Shown here in pieces: positions 38,501 to 50,042 of a stretch of 64,000 bases of DNA. The stretch is taken from the NCBI GenBank assembly GCA_964007475.1, contig OZ023275.1, forward strand, positions 9,837,829-9,901,828. Direction: 5' to 3'. A model generated the notes under the pieces. The model was not told where the DNA came from and made no database searches. It was given only the letters and a program-made list of their open reading frames with translations. How positions within the stretch are numbered: position 1 is the first letter of the stretch; each line of letters opens with the position of its first letter. Both the position numbers and the translations under genes were made by a program. Source of the stretch: Hybos culiciformis (Eukaryota; Arthropoda; Insecta; Diptera; Hybotidae).

Positions 38501-39868
38501 CGCCGACTAAATTCAAACAACAATAATAGTAATAATAATAATAATAGCGGTAAAAATATTATTCAACCACCATTAGCATTTAAAAATCCTCTATACCAAT
38601 TGCAACAGTCATCATCAGCTTCATCATCATCTTCATCATCAACACAGCATATTCTCCCAGTTAACACTATTACAACAAAATATATCTATAACGGAAATAA
38701 AAAAGCTATTAGAGCTACATCATCATCGTTAACACCATCAAGCAGCGAAGAACGATTAAGTAATGATAATTATAATAGTGTTAATTACAATAACCATCTT
38801 GTGAACTCGCCCAGCGGTCACATAGATGCTCACAGAACACTAAGTGGGAGTAGCAGTAGTGGTGGAAGTGGTAATCGAAATATGCCACGTACAAATCCGT
38901 TAATGCAGTACAAACGTGATGATTATAGTATTCACGATAATTACTTACCCATTCATATTTTTCCCGAGCGTTCTGTTCGCGATACAAGAGATACTGGATT
39001 GTACACAAATGGACATCACCATTATCACAATGGAAATAGTAATAATCAAGTTAATGGTGTTGGGCTACCAGTCGTTAATGATAGTGTAGTAGTTGCACAA
39101 CCAAGATACCAAAGAAGATTAAGTTTAGATTCAGCTCGAACTCTTTCAGACAGTTCAACTGATACTGAAGGTAATTTGTTTCACAACAATATATTTTTAT
39201 AAGTTTAACCATCTTAAATTACGTTTGTGTAATTACACAATACTATATTTCGTATTTTAATTTATAATCTCTATTTAATTTTTTAGGTGTAAGTCATAAT
39301 GTCGAAGGAAAACGTAGGCGAGCTCAACAACAACAACATCGTTCAAGTGAGTTATCAGAAATTCAACGCCTACAACAATCTCTGGACTCTTTGCGGCACA
39401 AATTAGATCAAGATGCCGCGGAGCTACGAGACTCTTCAGATGATATTTTTCAATTACATGTGGTAGCAACTCAAAATAATCATCCAAACAATGAAAACGG
39501 GGACACAAATATGAGAGGGATTATTTCAAAGTAAATATTTAAAACTATTTTTATATTATGCTATACTAGTTGTTTTTTATTTATTCAATCAACAGAAATC
39601 ATATTCATACGCTCTGACAAACAAAATTTTTAATATATATATAATATTTTTAAGGTTGATTTCAATGGAAGAAGAATTGAGACGAGAACAGCTTAAAATG
39701 TCATTAGCACTAACACATAAACAACGAGTTATTGAAGCTCAAGGACAACAAATTGCAGCCCTCGATGCAGCTAATAATAGACTATTAAGTGCTTTATCGA
39801 CGCTTAGACAACGCTATGAAACACAGTCTCAAACACAACAAAGTCAACAACCTAATGGTAATTGTTAA
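35457..39868 (+). CDS. raskol: Raskol/SynGAP-DAB2IP family Ras GTPase-activating protein, five 3' coding exons (5' part missing)
   Basis: Family role: a GTPase-activating protein that speeds GTP hydrolysis on Ras and Rap at the plasma membrane. Join 35457-35580, 35640-35767, 35979-39170, 39287-39530, 39655-39868; all junctions are GT..AG with matching phase, giving about 1300 visible residues. In order: a basic linker with [11 protein letters not shown] and SRSHESLL (about 43-75), shared with SynGAP and DAB2IP; the C-terminal part of a PH domain (GRRHCFQV to WIYSLRKSI, about 103-139); a C2 domain ([13 protein letters not shown] to WYPIL, about 151-255); a RasGAP domain (about 280-520) with arginine finger in FRGNSLATK (Arg355, codon 36788-36790) and FLRFLCPA (37112-37135); a long Q/N/S-rich linker; and a C-terminal coiled coil (about 1231-1285). 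Catalytic residues look intact, so I infer an active GAP. The first visible exon starts inside a codon, so the start and N-terminal PH part lie upstream. The name rests on remembered similarity to the Drosophila protein; a mammalian-type SYNGAP/DAB2IP name would be equivalent. Confidence 0.93.
35640..35767 (+). CDS. raskol: raskol exon b (basic linker and SRSHESLL motif)
   Basis: Acceptor TACTTTCAG ends at 35639 and donor ATTG|GTAGGT is at 35767/35768. It reads [17 protein letters not shown], a Gly/Arg stretch, then [17 protein letters not shown]. The KRTKS and SRSHESLL pieces are conserved between insect raskol and mammalian DAB2IP/SynGAP, which makes the frame secure. The first base completes an Arg codon from exon a; the last base starts an Asp codon finished in exon c. 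The next intron is 211 nt. Confidence 0.9.
35979..39170 (+). CDS. raskol: raskol exon c (PH end, C2, RasGAP, low-complexity linker)
   Basis: A single 3192-nt exon with 1063 whole codons. Acceptor AATTTTAG ends at 35978; donor ACTGAAG|GTAATT is at 39170/39171. It carries the end of the PH domain, the whole C2 domain (about 36176-36490), and the whole RasGAP domain (about 36563-37350). The arginine finger codon is 36788-36790. After the GAP domain comes a roughly 600-residue disordered tail with a run of eight Gln (38431-38454), an Asn-rich tract (38514-38550), a Ser tract (about 38605-38641), and His-rich patches near 39010. The polyQ run mixes CAG and CAA, so it is a broken rather than pure repeat. 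Codons favour A/T at the third position, as in the rest of the window. Reading past the donor gives a stop at 39200-39202 after ten extra residues. Confidence 0.95.
39171..39286 (+). other. raskol: raskol intron c-d, possible retained-intron isoform
   Basis: A 116-nt GT..AG intron. The open frame of exon c runs 32 nt into it ([10 protein letters not shown] then TAA at 39200-39202). Retention would give a protein with full PH/C2/GAP domains but no C-terminal coiled coil. Mammalian SYNGAP1 is known to vary its C-terminus by splicing; retention here is only inferred. Confidence 0.4.
39287..39530 (+). CDS. raskol: raskol exon d (start of C-terminal coiled coil)
   Basis: Acceptor TTTTTTAG ends at 39286; donor TCAAA|GTAAAT is at 39530/39531. 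The exon has two bases, 80 whole codons and two bases, with no stop in phase. It reads [13 protein letters not shown], then [20 protein letters not shown], then an acidic stretch [14 protein letters not shown], and ends in an Asn-rich segment. The heptad-like Leu spacing in the middle suggests a coiled coil, as in the SynGAP/DAB2IP C-terminal region. Flanking introns are 116 and 124 nt. Confidence 0.88.
39655..39868 (+). CDS. raskol: raskol terminal coding exon (coiled coil and stop)
   Basis: Acceptor ATTTTTAAG ends at 39654. The first base completes a Lys codon, followed by [20 protein letters not shown], then [20 protein letters not shown] and [16 protein letters not shown], a clear amphipathic coiled coil conserved in the fly protein. 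The chain ends in a Gln-rich tail, PNGNC, and a TAA stop at 39866-39868. An ATG-initiated reading of this exon alone would be a mistake, because the frame continues directly from exon d. No classical PDZ-binding C-terminus is seen, unlike SynGAP alpha1. Confidence 0.9.
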
Positions 39869-40720
39869 AAAATGAGAATAAAAATGGAAGCGAATAATAT
39901 TTATGATAATCATATAATCAATGTTGTATCAAAGATAAGATATATCCTGTCTATTCAGTCTATATTACTTGTAGATTATCTTTATCTTCAAAAAAAAAAA
40001 ATTAACCAACTAGAAATTATTGTTACATTTCATGACTTTAAAATCGTATTTTAATTTCCCTACAAATACAAGTTTCAGTGATCTATTTGAAATTTATTAT
40101 GTTTTCATGAATTTTTTTTCAATAACTACTAATTATTATTTTTTAATTTTAATTAAAATAAAATCAATAAAATTTTTGTTTCTTCAATTTTCAATCGGCG
40201 TGGCGCCAAAATATAATTTTTGTTGACGATAGCGCCTCTGTTGAAATTTTTAAACACTAATGCTTTAAGTTACATTATTTTTTCTGTAGATGTCTCTATA
40301 TTCGCTAAAAATTATTAATATCTGTTGGAATTCAATTAAAATGATTGTTGAAATTAACATAATTATTTTAATTTAACATTTCACGGAAAATATTAAATTT
40401 AGTTTTTTGTATTATTTAATATAAAAAAAACCAATGTGAAACTATTTCAATGTATAATTTATTTTTAAGCTAAGTTCGTTTTTTTAAATTTATGTTATTT
40501 TTTAATTTACATTTAATTAAATATCAAAGAAATAAAAATAGGTAACAAATCATCAATTTAAATATTATGTGTATTCTACAATCAATTAAATTTAATCAAA
40601 ATGTTATTATTATGTATGATTGTAAATAAATTAAGTGAAAATTTTATTATCCTAATTATTATTATTACAAAATAATTATTGTAAACATTAAACCACAAGA
40701 ATAAATATTTAATTACCTGA
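39869..40720 (+). other. raskol: raskol 3' UTR (end estimated)
   Basis: AT-rich non-coding DNA directly after the stop. It includes a short GC-richer patch at 40193-40240 (GGCGTGGCGCC, then GATAGCGCCTCTGTTG) that could be a conserved element or a transposon relic. The end is estimated from the polyadenylation hexamers at 40625 and 40700. The length is therefore uncertain. Confidence 0.5.
40625..40705 (+). terminator. Candidate polyadenylation signals AATAAA (40625-40630 and 40700-40705)
   Basis: Two canonical AATAAA hexamers lie 760-840 nt after the raskol stop, followed by T-rich DNA (TGTTTCATATATTTTTG at 40731). An earlier AATAAA at 39876 is only a few bases past the stop and less likely. 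AATAAA is common by chance in such AT-rich DNA, so confidence is moderate. Confidence 0.4.
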
Positions 40721-43700
40721 TCTAAAAATGTTGTTTCATATATTTTTGTATAGTTAATAGCATTTTACAATTTGAATTTGAACCATGGAAGGAAAAGTCA
40801 TCTATATACTACAAAATTTTAATATAACATAAAGAACATAATTATTTCTACTCAAGTTATAACTATTATTTTGCACTTTAGAAAGAAAAAAATAAATAAA
40901 TGAGTATATATACCTACATACAGAAAGGAAAAAAATGAAAATTTCGCTTTCATTACCAACATATAAAAATAAATATCTAATTTATAAGTCAAGCTACCTG
41001 TAATGACCATTAATTTTAGGAGTCTAGGGTAGATGCCATTCAACTATAAGTTTTACAAATGTACTGAGTATTAATGTTCTTCCCACGATTTTGTAACTGC
41101 TTCGATTATTGCATCAAAGCTCACCACTTCTATAAACATCTTTAATTCTGGATAGCAATATAAAATATAATTTCCAAATAATGTTGATTAAGTAAAATGT
41201 AATTGTGGACTTTATTAAACAAATGATCATTAAAATTATAATTTTTTATGTCAACTGTTAGATATTCTGTCAAAAAAATTGTTATAAAAATTTTGTATAA
41301 ATCAGTGCACGATACTCGCAAAAATTACATACATTTTTTTAAATATAATGTAGATAACCTACAAAAGAAGCGCAAAGGCAAATGTATTCAACAGAGCAGC
41401 TAGGGCATTGATTGAATTAAAAAAGTTTAGTGTATTGTTTAACAATTTATTTTTATATCTACATACTTATTTCTATGCTCTACCTACTAATAATTACTAG
41501 TAATTATTCTAATTCATTATGGTACAATTTCTAGACCGCGTTATACTTTTGGTGATTTTTAATGTATCTGATTCAGCTTTAGAGAAAATTGAAACATTTT
41601 AAGTTTATGAAAATTTCGTCATAAAAATAATAAGAAAGCATTGACATAATGCTGCTTAATAATACAAAGAATCGTTTATTTCAAGAAAATATTGTATGAA
41701 TGAAAATAATTCAAGGTAGAAATGCACAGATATGCAAACCCAATAAAATTTTCCGTTTAAATATATTTAATGTGCACTTAATTTTCTTTATGTTTAATTT
41801 GTACAAAGCTTGGATTGTAAATTCTAAGCACAATAGTATCGTTATGACCGTTATGTGCACTATAGTATCATCCCATAATATTTCAAAATTTCACAACTAT
41901 CCTGGGCTTGTTTCAGGTTCAACTAAAAGTTGAGCAAGTTAAGTTTTAGAAGAAAATAATTCTTTAATTTTTGGTTCCTCTAATAGTCTAATACAAGGAT
42001 TTTTTACAAATAAAATAAAATAATTTTTTGTTCCACAAAAGTTTTATCTTTTGAAAAAAAGTTTGAAAATGTTAAAGTAGTAAAAAATAAAAGAATAAAA
42101 CAAGAGATCAATCTTTATTCTGTACTATATGTAGCAAATTTTTGTTCAAAATATAAAGTTTCAAAATTTTTTTACAATCTGTGTACGTATAAACTAATAA
42201 ATTAAAGTACAAATTTTTTATTTACATATACATAAATGTACTTTCACTGTCAAAGTGAAAAGTGCAACGGTAAGGTTTCAAGTTTAAAAAATATTACAAT
42301 AAAATATTAATTTTTATTTTATTAATTTTTTAGTTCATTACACTCTTTCTTCTTAGGAAAAATATTTTTTTCGGCTTCAGAGAAATGTATTTGTAGATAC
42401 TTATACGCTTGTACATACAATTTAATTAATTTAATTAAATTTTTGATTAAAAAATTATTTAGTTGCCAAGATTTTTAAAAATTTTCCTTAAAATTGAAAC
42501 TGAAGGAAAATTATTTATTTGTTTTCAAATAAAATATTTAAGTGAGTTTTACAATAATAATTAGAGTTTCTACATACAAAAAAAATGTCGAACAAAAATG
42601 ATCATAAGTTTTCTAAAACATAAAAATTCTGCTAATATACCTACTGCATAATAAATTCGCAGTTGGTAGATGATTTATTAATAGCAGTTTGCAAATTAAA
42701 TTGGTTTGGTTGAGGAAAATAAAAAGTAGCTTCTTACGACATTTTGATTGACAGATGATCATTTAATCCTATCGATTTGATGCAGAGCACTTTTAAATTA
42801 TCCAAAAAATTTGAACTAGAATAATAGAGACTTGTCTGAATTTTGAACTTCGATTCAAATTTTTCAAACCCAGCATTTCGTGTTTAGGTCAAAATTAGCT
42901 CAGTTGTTCAAATGAAGATCTAACTTGCTGACAATATCCTGTTCCGAGTTAAAACATTGGAATTACTAAGAATTATTCTTAGGATTAAAAATAATTTAAA
43001 GCATTCTATTATAAATAAGATAATGCGAGTAATTAATTACTATCGACATTCAGATTATAGAGAGATTAAAATAAAAACATCGTTTAGCTTCTTTTATTCA
43101 ATAAACAAAAGTGTTTCTAAATCTTTTAAGTATAAAATTGACTAATAAAATCGAAAAGTGTTTTTTTAACGTCTTTCTTGCTCTCTCCAAAAATCCAGAG
43201 TTCAAGTCATTTAGCATTCATGAACAGCCGTTTTGAACCTAAAGAACGTTAGAAACAGCATTGTGGTCAATTCAGCAGAAAAATCTTCACGTCTAACATT
43301 TTCGCCAAATGATAACATATATATATCATAAAAACATACATAACATAAAAATCCACAATATGTCCACAATATATTTAGTAGCAAATTAGAATTATTACAA
43401 TTGAAATTGAATCTTTAATATCCGACTGACATGTTTAGATGTTATACAATTATCATTCATGGTTTTTATAATAAATTTGCTCTTTAATATCACTGCAGTT
43501 ACACGTTGCCTTTCAGCCATTGAATAAATTATCAGTATCTACACAAGCTGAGATACTTAAAGAACTCTGATAAAGTTGGCTTGTTTTAAAGATTCTTACG
43601 CAGTGAGCATAACATTTTCGTCCACTCATTCTCACTCTTAATACATTTCTTGTGAATATTTGACAAGAAAACTTAATTACTACTCATTCTACTAAAAAAA

Positions 43701-44180
43701 AATAATCAGGAAGCATAATTTATAATTACGTAGGTAGTTCTTCTTGTGTGTCGAAACAAATTTAACTAGAGTACTTTTTAGATACCAGCACCAAAAAATC
43801 GAAATATATGATAATTATCGCCGACACTGGTTTATCATTCTAATTCTCAACTAAAGTTTCACTATAAATGTACAATTATCAACAGCTTTTTTTTAATAAC
43901 TTAATGGTAACTCCAAAATATCTAAAAAAAATTTCTCTTACATAAAATGAGCAATGTGAATTTATAAATAATATCACAAATCACAAGTATAAAAATACTA
44001 AATAAAAATTAAATGCCTAAACAGAAATAAAATTTTCATTTTTTAAAATTAAAGAACTAAATAAGAGAAAAATCTGATTAAATTTTATTAAAAGAAAAAG
44101 AAAATTACTCTTAAATTCTCGAATTGAGGAAATTTTTAAATGATTTGTTATGGTTCAAGCAAGTTCATTGAACTTATCTT
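40721..44180. other. Intergenic AT-rich DNA after raskol
   Basis: No coding signal or element recognised. Small hairpins only, for example GTATCTACACAAGCTGAGATAC at 43535. Confidence 0.5.
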
Positions 44181-44199
44181 GTTTATATTTTATTTTAAT

Positions 44200-44340
44200 T
44201 CTCTTTCGCGCGTTATTCATATAATATTGCTGATGGTTGATAAACAACAACAAAAAACTCAAAATTAAGATATCTACCGGCTAAAATAAAGTTTTTTTAA
44301 TATCGCGCGGGCATTATAGTTTTGATTGCGTTGCGGAAAG
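44200..44340 (+). promoter_or_regulatory. CpG-bearing block, weak promoter candidate
   Basis: TTTCGCGCGTTATTC (44205-44219), TATCGCGCGGGC (44301-44312) and GATTGCGTTGCGG stand out in CpG content from the surrounding DNA. A-rich, UTR-like sequence follows on the + strand. No TATA or initiator can be fixed. It may mark the start of a neighbouring gene, but there is no coding support. Confidence 0.2.
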
Positions 44341-45180
44341 GAGATTTTATATAAAAAAAATTAAAAAATAACAATAAAAAAAAATATTTTTATTAGTTTG
44401 TTTACAAAATCAATTATAAGTAATTTTCTATTGTGGTGAAGAAAAAAAAGATATTTGAGAAAATAAGATATTCTTTTAAAAATTTGTATATCAGATATTT
44501 TTTTTTTTTTGTGAAATATAAAAATAATAATAAATAAATAAAGTGTTAAATTTTTTTTCTATTTTGAAAGCGGACTGAAAAAAAAACAACAATAATTTAA
44601 TTACAATTGGTTTGTTTTCACTTCAATTCACAACATACAACAATAAACAAAAAAAAATTGTAAAACTAAAAAGATATAGAAAAGATTGTGTTTGTTTACA
44701 TTTGAAAAAAAATAATAATAAATAAATAAAAAATAATAATAAACAAAATATTTTTTTAACCAAAACAAAAAAGTTTTAATTTAATAATTTAAAATATACT
44801 CAAAAATTATGAATAAATAATAAAATATAGTGTTTATTATTATTTATTTTTTTTTAATTAGAACTTTGAAATTGGTTTATATTTTTTATTAAAATTTTAA
44901 AAGATATTTATGAATATTTACATCTACAACTAAACATATTCTGTTTTGTTATCATAAAAAGTTTTTCAATTTTATAATATTAATATTAAAAATACTTCCT
45001 CCTATTTAGTCTGTTTTATTTTTGCTGATTAAAAAATATATGTATGTATTATATCTAATCTAGTTTAATTGTTATTAGAGGCCGATATTTTACATATTTA
45101 AATAATGATATCTTAGCTAGTACAGAGTTGTTTTTATTTATATGTCCAAATTTGGGTTATTAAAGCTAAATTTACATTAA

Positions 45181-45285
45181 CATTATCAATAGTCCCCTCT
45201 GTCAATAATACACTATCAATAGTACACTATCAATAGAACACTATCAATAGTACATTATCAAAACAGTACACTATAAATAGTTTAC
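45181..45285 (+). repeat. 14-bp minisatellite
   Basis: ACACTATCAATAGT is repeated in register at 45210, 45224 and 45238 with one base changed in the second copy. Degenerate copies lie on both sides. Confidence 0.85.
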
Positions 45286-46293
45286 TACTGCAATCTCGTT
45301 ATGAATAATTCTAAATTTTACTTGTTCCTGAAATATTTTAATTTCTTATTAAAACACATTATTTTATCACAGAAAAGTTAATAAGTTAATTACGTAAACA
45401 AATGAAGAGTAGGATGCATGTATTTCTTTAATCTAAACGTAGGAATCTTTAAAAAAATATTTTTAACATACTTTTCTAGGAAAAATTTAACTAATCGCTC
45501 TATCAAACTAAATTGGCGTTTTATTCATATTCAGTTTAATTTATTTTCTTTAGTGATCGAGCAATAAGTATTAGTAGCGCCAGGAGGACTTTTAAAAATA
45601 ATAGATGATCAGCTGATAATTTTTAAGATAGTGTTATATGAGGAAATAAAATAAAATATATATAGTGTGTATTATTTATTTCTTATTAAATCATATCAAA
45701 CGAAGTTCCGTTCAATTTGATTTTCTATCTATAACTGGCAGTTTTATTTGAATGAAATGCGGGAAACATCAAAAAATTAAAAATAATTAATAATACCATA
45801 TTTTCATCATTTAATTGACAGAAAGTTAATCTTCAAAAGAATTCATAATAAATACTTGTACATATAAACTTTTTTTTTTTTTTAATTTTATTTAATTAAA
45901 ATCAATTTCGATTGTTTACAAAAAATAATGTAACAAAATCATTTTTATTTTATTTGCATCTAAACAAATATAAAATAATTCTTCTTTTTTTTTTTCGTTT
46001 ATGATTTTCAAATGAAGGAAAAGAATTAAAACCACTTAAATTAAAAAAAAAAAAATTGATTTTTCCGTATTCTTCTACATTTTAAGACTTATTTTCTTAC
46101 ATTATTTTATATATAATATAATATATATCTTTTATTTGTTCTTTAGAGTGCAAAAAACTCGGCCATTTATTGACTTTTTTCTGCGGAGTTCGTTGTTCTT
46201 TTTTGTTGTTTTTGTATCTCTTCTACGTTCATTTCTTTTTTTTTTCTTTTTTTTTAATATAAATATTTTTTTTTTATTAGGAGACCCATTCCC

Positions 46294-46294
<1 letters not shown>

Positions 46295-46337
<43 letters not shown>

Positions 46338-46365
46338 TAATAATAATAATAATAATAATAATAAT

Positions 46366-46413
<48 letters not shown>
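46295..46413 (+). repeat. Long (AAT)n microsatellite
   Basis: About 119 bp of AAT repeats, interrupted by one AAC (near 46334) and one ATT shift (near 46365). The poly-Ile ORF across it is an artefact. Confidence 0.97.
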
Positions 46414-46414
<1 letters not shown>

Positions 46415-49400
46415 TTTATGTCATAAGAAAAATTTTTTATATGAGAATCTGTTACGTTTTAGGTTGTTATTATTATTATTTTATTTTAATAAAAAAGATA
46501 AAAAATAGTTGTAGAAATAATTTTTTAAGCAAAATATACTCAATTTTTTTATTAAAATATATCTTCTAACAAACTTATGATTTTTGTTTTTCAAGACTCT
46601 TGTGATAAATTATGGATTTGATGGATGACTGAGTATATCAAATTTATATTTTTTCAGTTACCTAAGTAATTGCGAAAACGGAAAGGTATACAAACTCATA
46701 AGAATATTGCAGGATGCCAGAATGAAATAACATCTTCTTAGTTAAATGTATCTATTAAAAGTGTCATTATCCTGAAAAAATAAGTCTTGCAATAATTCAT
46801 AAGTGCGATTTTAAGCCAGTGATAAAGAATATTTAAGTCAGGCCAAAACAATTCCCTAATATTTTAAATAATAATCTCGTATTAATACCTAATGTTTAGG
46901 AATTAAAATATGTAAAAAATTAACTATTTTTACTTCTTATATATTTCCAATTTATGCTTAAATTTAATTTTAAAAAATTTCTTTTTAGAATAGAAATAAA
47001 TTCGTTTTCCACGATATAAATTGTTGGAATGCAGATCGATCAATGCCTGGCTACTATTGCAGTTCTGTATTTTGTTAGAATAATTTTAAACAATCTATTT
47101 AATTTAAATAATTTATTAGAACAAAACAGATTAAGGATCAATTTATAGCTTTTTTATTTGCAATTCATCCTGAGATTAAGGGTTTAATGTTTATTATATT
47201 TCACAATCTTTGAAATACATAAAATTCCACCATTACTTACTTAGTAGGTACTATTATTATTAAATAATCATAATAATTACCAGGAAATGAAATTTTTTAT
47301 TTATTAGCAATATTTTTTCTTTTTTTTTTTTTTAAATGAATGATATTTTAATTAGCGGTAAGCTAATTTTTTTTTTGTACTGAAAATAATGTATCTGAAA
47401 CTCTTTATTTTTATTTTCATAAATAAATCTCTTAATATTACAAAAAAAAACATATATCTATCTACCTATATAAACAAATACATAAACATTTTGTTTGTAT
47501 AAATTCAAAATAAAAATAAAAAAACATGACGGAATAACCGTGATGATATGCTTTTAAAAAAAAAAAAAAATTAAATACTCTGAGTAATTCAAATAAAAAC
47601 AATAAAAAAACGTGTACTATTCTCGGTCATTCACCTTAAATTGCCGGGTTGTTAACATTCAACGTACTACAAGATGTTTATATTTTTATACAAATACTAT
47701 TAAAAGAATATTTGTTTTTTTTTTATTTTTATTTTTTTAAATATAAAAAAAGAGAGAAACCCTTAAAATAAAATGTGTATAGATATAAATTTCCTTAATG
47801 TTCTTGTATATTGAATTTAAAAAAAAAAAACAGAGAAATTAATATAAGATACTATTTTCATAATAATATGAAATTTTTCTCTTTCACATTTTTAATATTA
47901 ATATTCAGTTGAAAATTAGTTTTTCATTCAAAACCTTTCAAAACATTTGTGTATATTATTTAGCAAGGGGATCTTTATTGTAGACTGTGAATTTAGAATA
48001 TAGAAAGACTGCTGAGTATACTATCAGATTAGGTTTGCAAACTTTTGACGCATTAAGTCACTAAACATCATTATTAACATTAATATTGTTCTGAAGACTT
48101 CTTTCTGATCTTCTAATTCAGTAATTTGTCAAAATATCGTCACGTTTATTATACTGAAATTAATGTGAAAAATATTTAGAATTTTTATATAATTTTTCAG
48201 GCCCACAACTAATATTTAGAAGATGAAAAACTCTTAATTTTTTTTTCAATTTTTGTTTCATAAAGTTAACATCATATAAAATAGAAATTTTCTTCTATAA
48301 AAATTAATATTTTTAGGGAAAATTTTTTCTGTATATCTGCATATATATTTAAAGTAGATATTATTAACTTTTTTTTTTTTTTTTGTATACATAGTTCTCT
48401 TAGCTAAAAACGAAGAAAAAAAAAAAAAAAAAAAAACAGAAAAAGGAAATAACATAAAAAAAAAACTTTATCAAAATCAATTCAATTTCTGTTCTCTGAT
48501 GAACTGTAATATTTGTCAAAAAATATAAATATAAAAAAAGAAGCGGAAGAATTTTTCTTTTTTTATTTTATCATAAAAAAAAAACAAAGTTTTTATTATT
48601 GATTTCTACATAACTTAAATAACAGATATTTTTTCAATAGAATAACAAAAGATTTTCATTAAAAATTTCTATATTTTATTTTTAGTTGAAGGTGTTGAAG
48701 CTTCTTTTATAAATAAGTTTAAATTGGAACTTTTTTTTTTGTTAAGAAACTTATTGTAGTCTCGTAAGTTAATATTAAAAAATTTAAAAAAAAAATTATA
48801 AATAATAATAAAATAAAATAATGAGTGAATTCAATAAAAAATTTTTTTACTTTTTTTTTTTTTTTTTTTTTTAATATAGAAAAGAAAATTTTTGATCTCA
48901 AAATATAAAAATAATTAATAAATCATTTTTAGTTGTTTTGCATTAAATTTTCAAAAATATATAATTATACATATTTATATACAATTTTTATACTTAGATG
49001 TACAATAATTAATTAATATTATAAACTTTAAAATTAAACATAGATATAATAATGGTATATTTAGATTTTAAATATATTGCAAAATAAAATTTTAAACAAT
49101 GTTTTATACAAAATAATAAAAAAGTAATCCATAGATCATAAAGTATAATCAAACAATATAAACGAAAAATCAAATATTTATATGTCAAAAAAATTAATAA
49201 AATCAACGAAATGACAAATATATTTCAATTTAAAAACTAAAAAAAAAAAAAAAATTAAAATTTTACAATTTTATAAATATCAATAACAAAATAAATGTAT
49301 AATAAATTTTAATAATTTTTTACTTTTAAACTTAATCAAAATATTTCTACATATAATTCTAATTATAAAAAAAAAAGAAGAAAATTAAGAAAAAGAAAAC

Positions 49401-49989
49401 AAGATGTTTTTGAAGTAAATTTATAAAGTCAAAAAAATTAAAAACAAAATAAAATGTGAAAAAGAAAAAAAGTGTAAAATAAATAAAGATTATGACATAA
49501 ATTAGTGGAAGAGCAATAAAACAGAAATAATTATTTCTTTTTTTTTTTGTTTTTAATTACTAAGAATTAAGTGTATTTTTTTTTTATTTGGCTTTTTTTT
49601 TTGGGAAAATTTTTATATTTCCTGGTAATTTTTGTTAAAGAAAATTTTTTCTTTTAAATACATATATAATAAATGTGAATTCATTAACCTTAAAAAAAAT
49701 TTCATACAATTTTTTGTTTTAAGTTTTCTTACAAAAAAAAAGAAAGTAAAGAGAAATTAAAATATCAATCAAGTACGAATGAAATTCTTAGAAATTATAA
49801 ATATTAAATATATATATATAGAATTGATTTTACAAAAGATTTTTAATAATAAAATTAAATTTATTTTTGGTATTACAAATAAATATTTAATAATATATTT
49901 ATATAATTTTTTCTAAATAATTAACTAACGAGTAATATTGTTTGGGTGGCTCGCATAATTCAATAATTCACACAAAAAAAAACAACCTT

Positions 49990-50042
49990 AATATATTGCA
50001 AAAATATTGATTTATGTGAAAAATAAAAAGCAGATGTTAGAG
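49990..50042 (+). other. Possible first coding exon ending at a strong donor
   Basis: ATG TTA GAG at 50034-50042 is followed at once by GTAAGT and a T-run. The sequence upstream is A-rich and UTR-like. This resembles a first exon with a few start codons before a long intron, but the pattern can arise by chance. An acceptor-like TTACAG at 50076-50081 would make the intron too short. Confidence 0.15.

Larger units (their letters stand above)
44341..49900. other. Low-complexity AT-rich DNA with microsatellites
   Basis: Long A and T runs, a 14-bp minisatellite at 45181-45285 and a long AAT microsatellite at 46295-46413. No coding exon found. A-rich stretches on the + strand (44580-44780, 49370-49510) could be untranslated exon. 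Confidence 0.45.

Noticed and set aside
46136..46426. 96-codon ORF with a poly-Ile tail
   Set aside because: It is created by the (AAT)n microsatellite and a T-rich flank; there is no protein-like composition.
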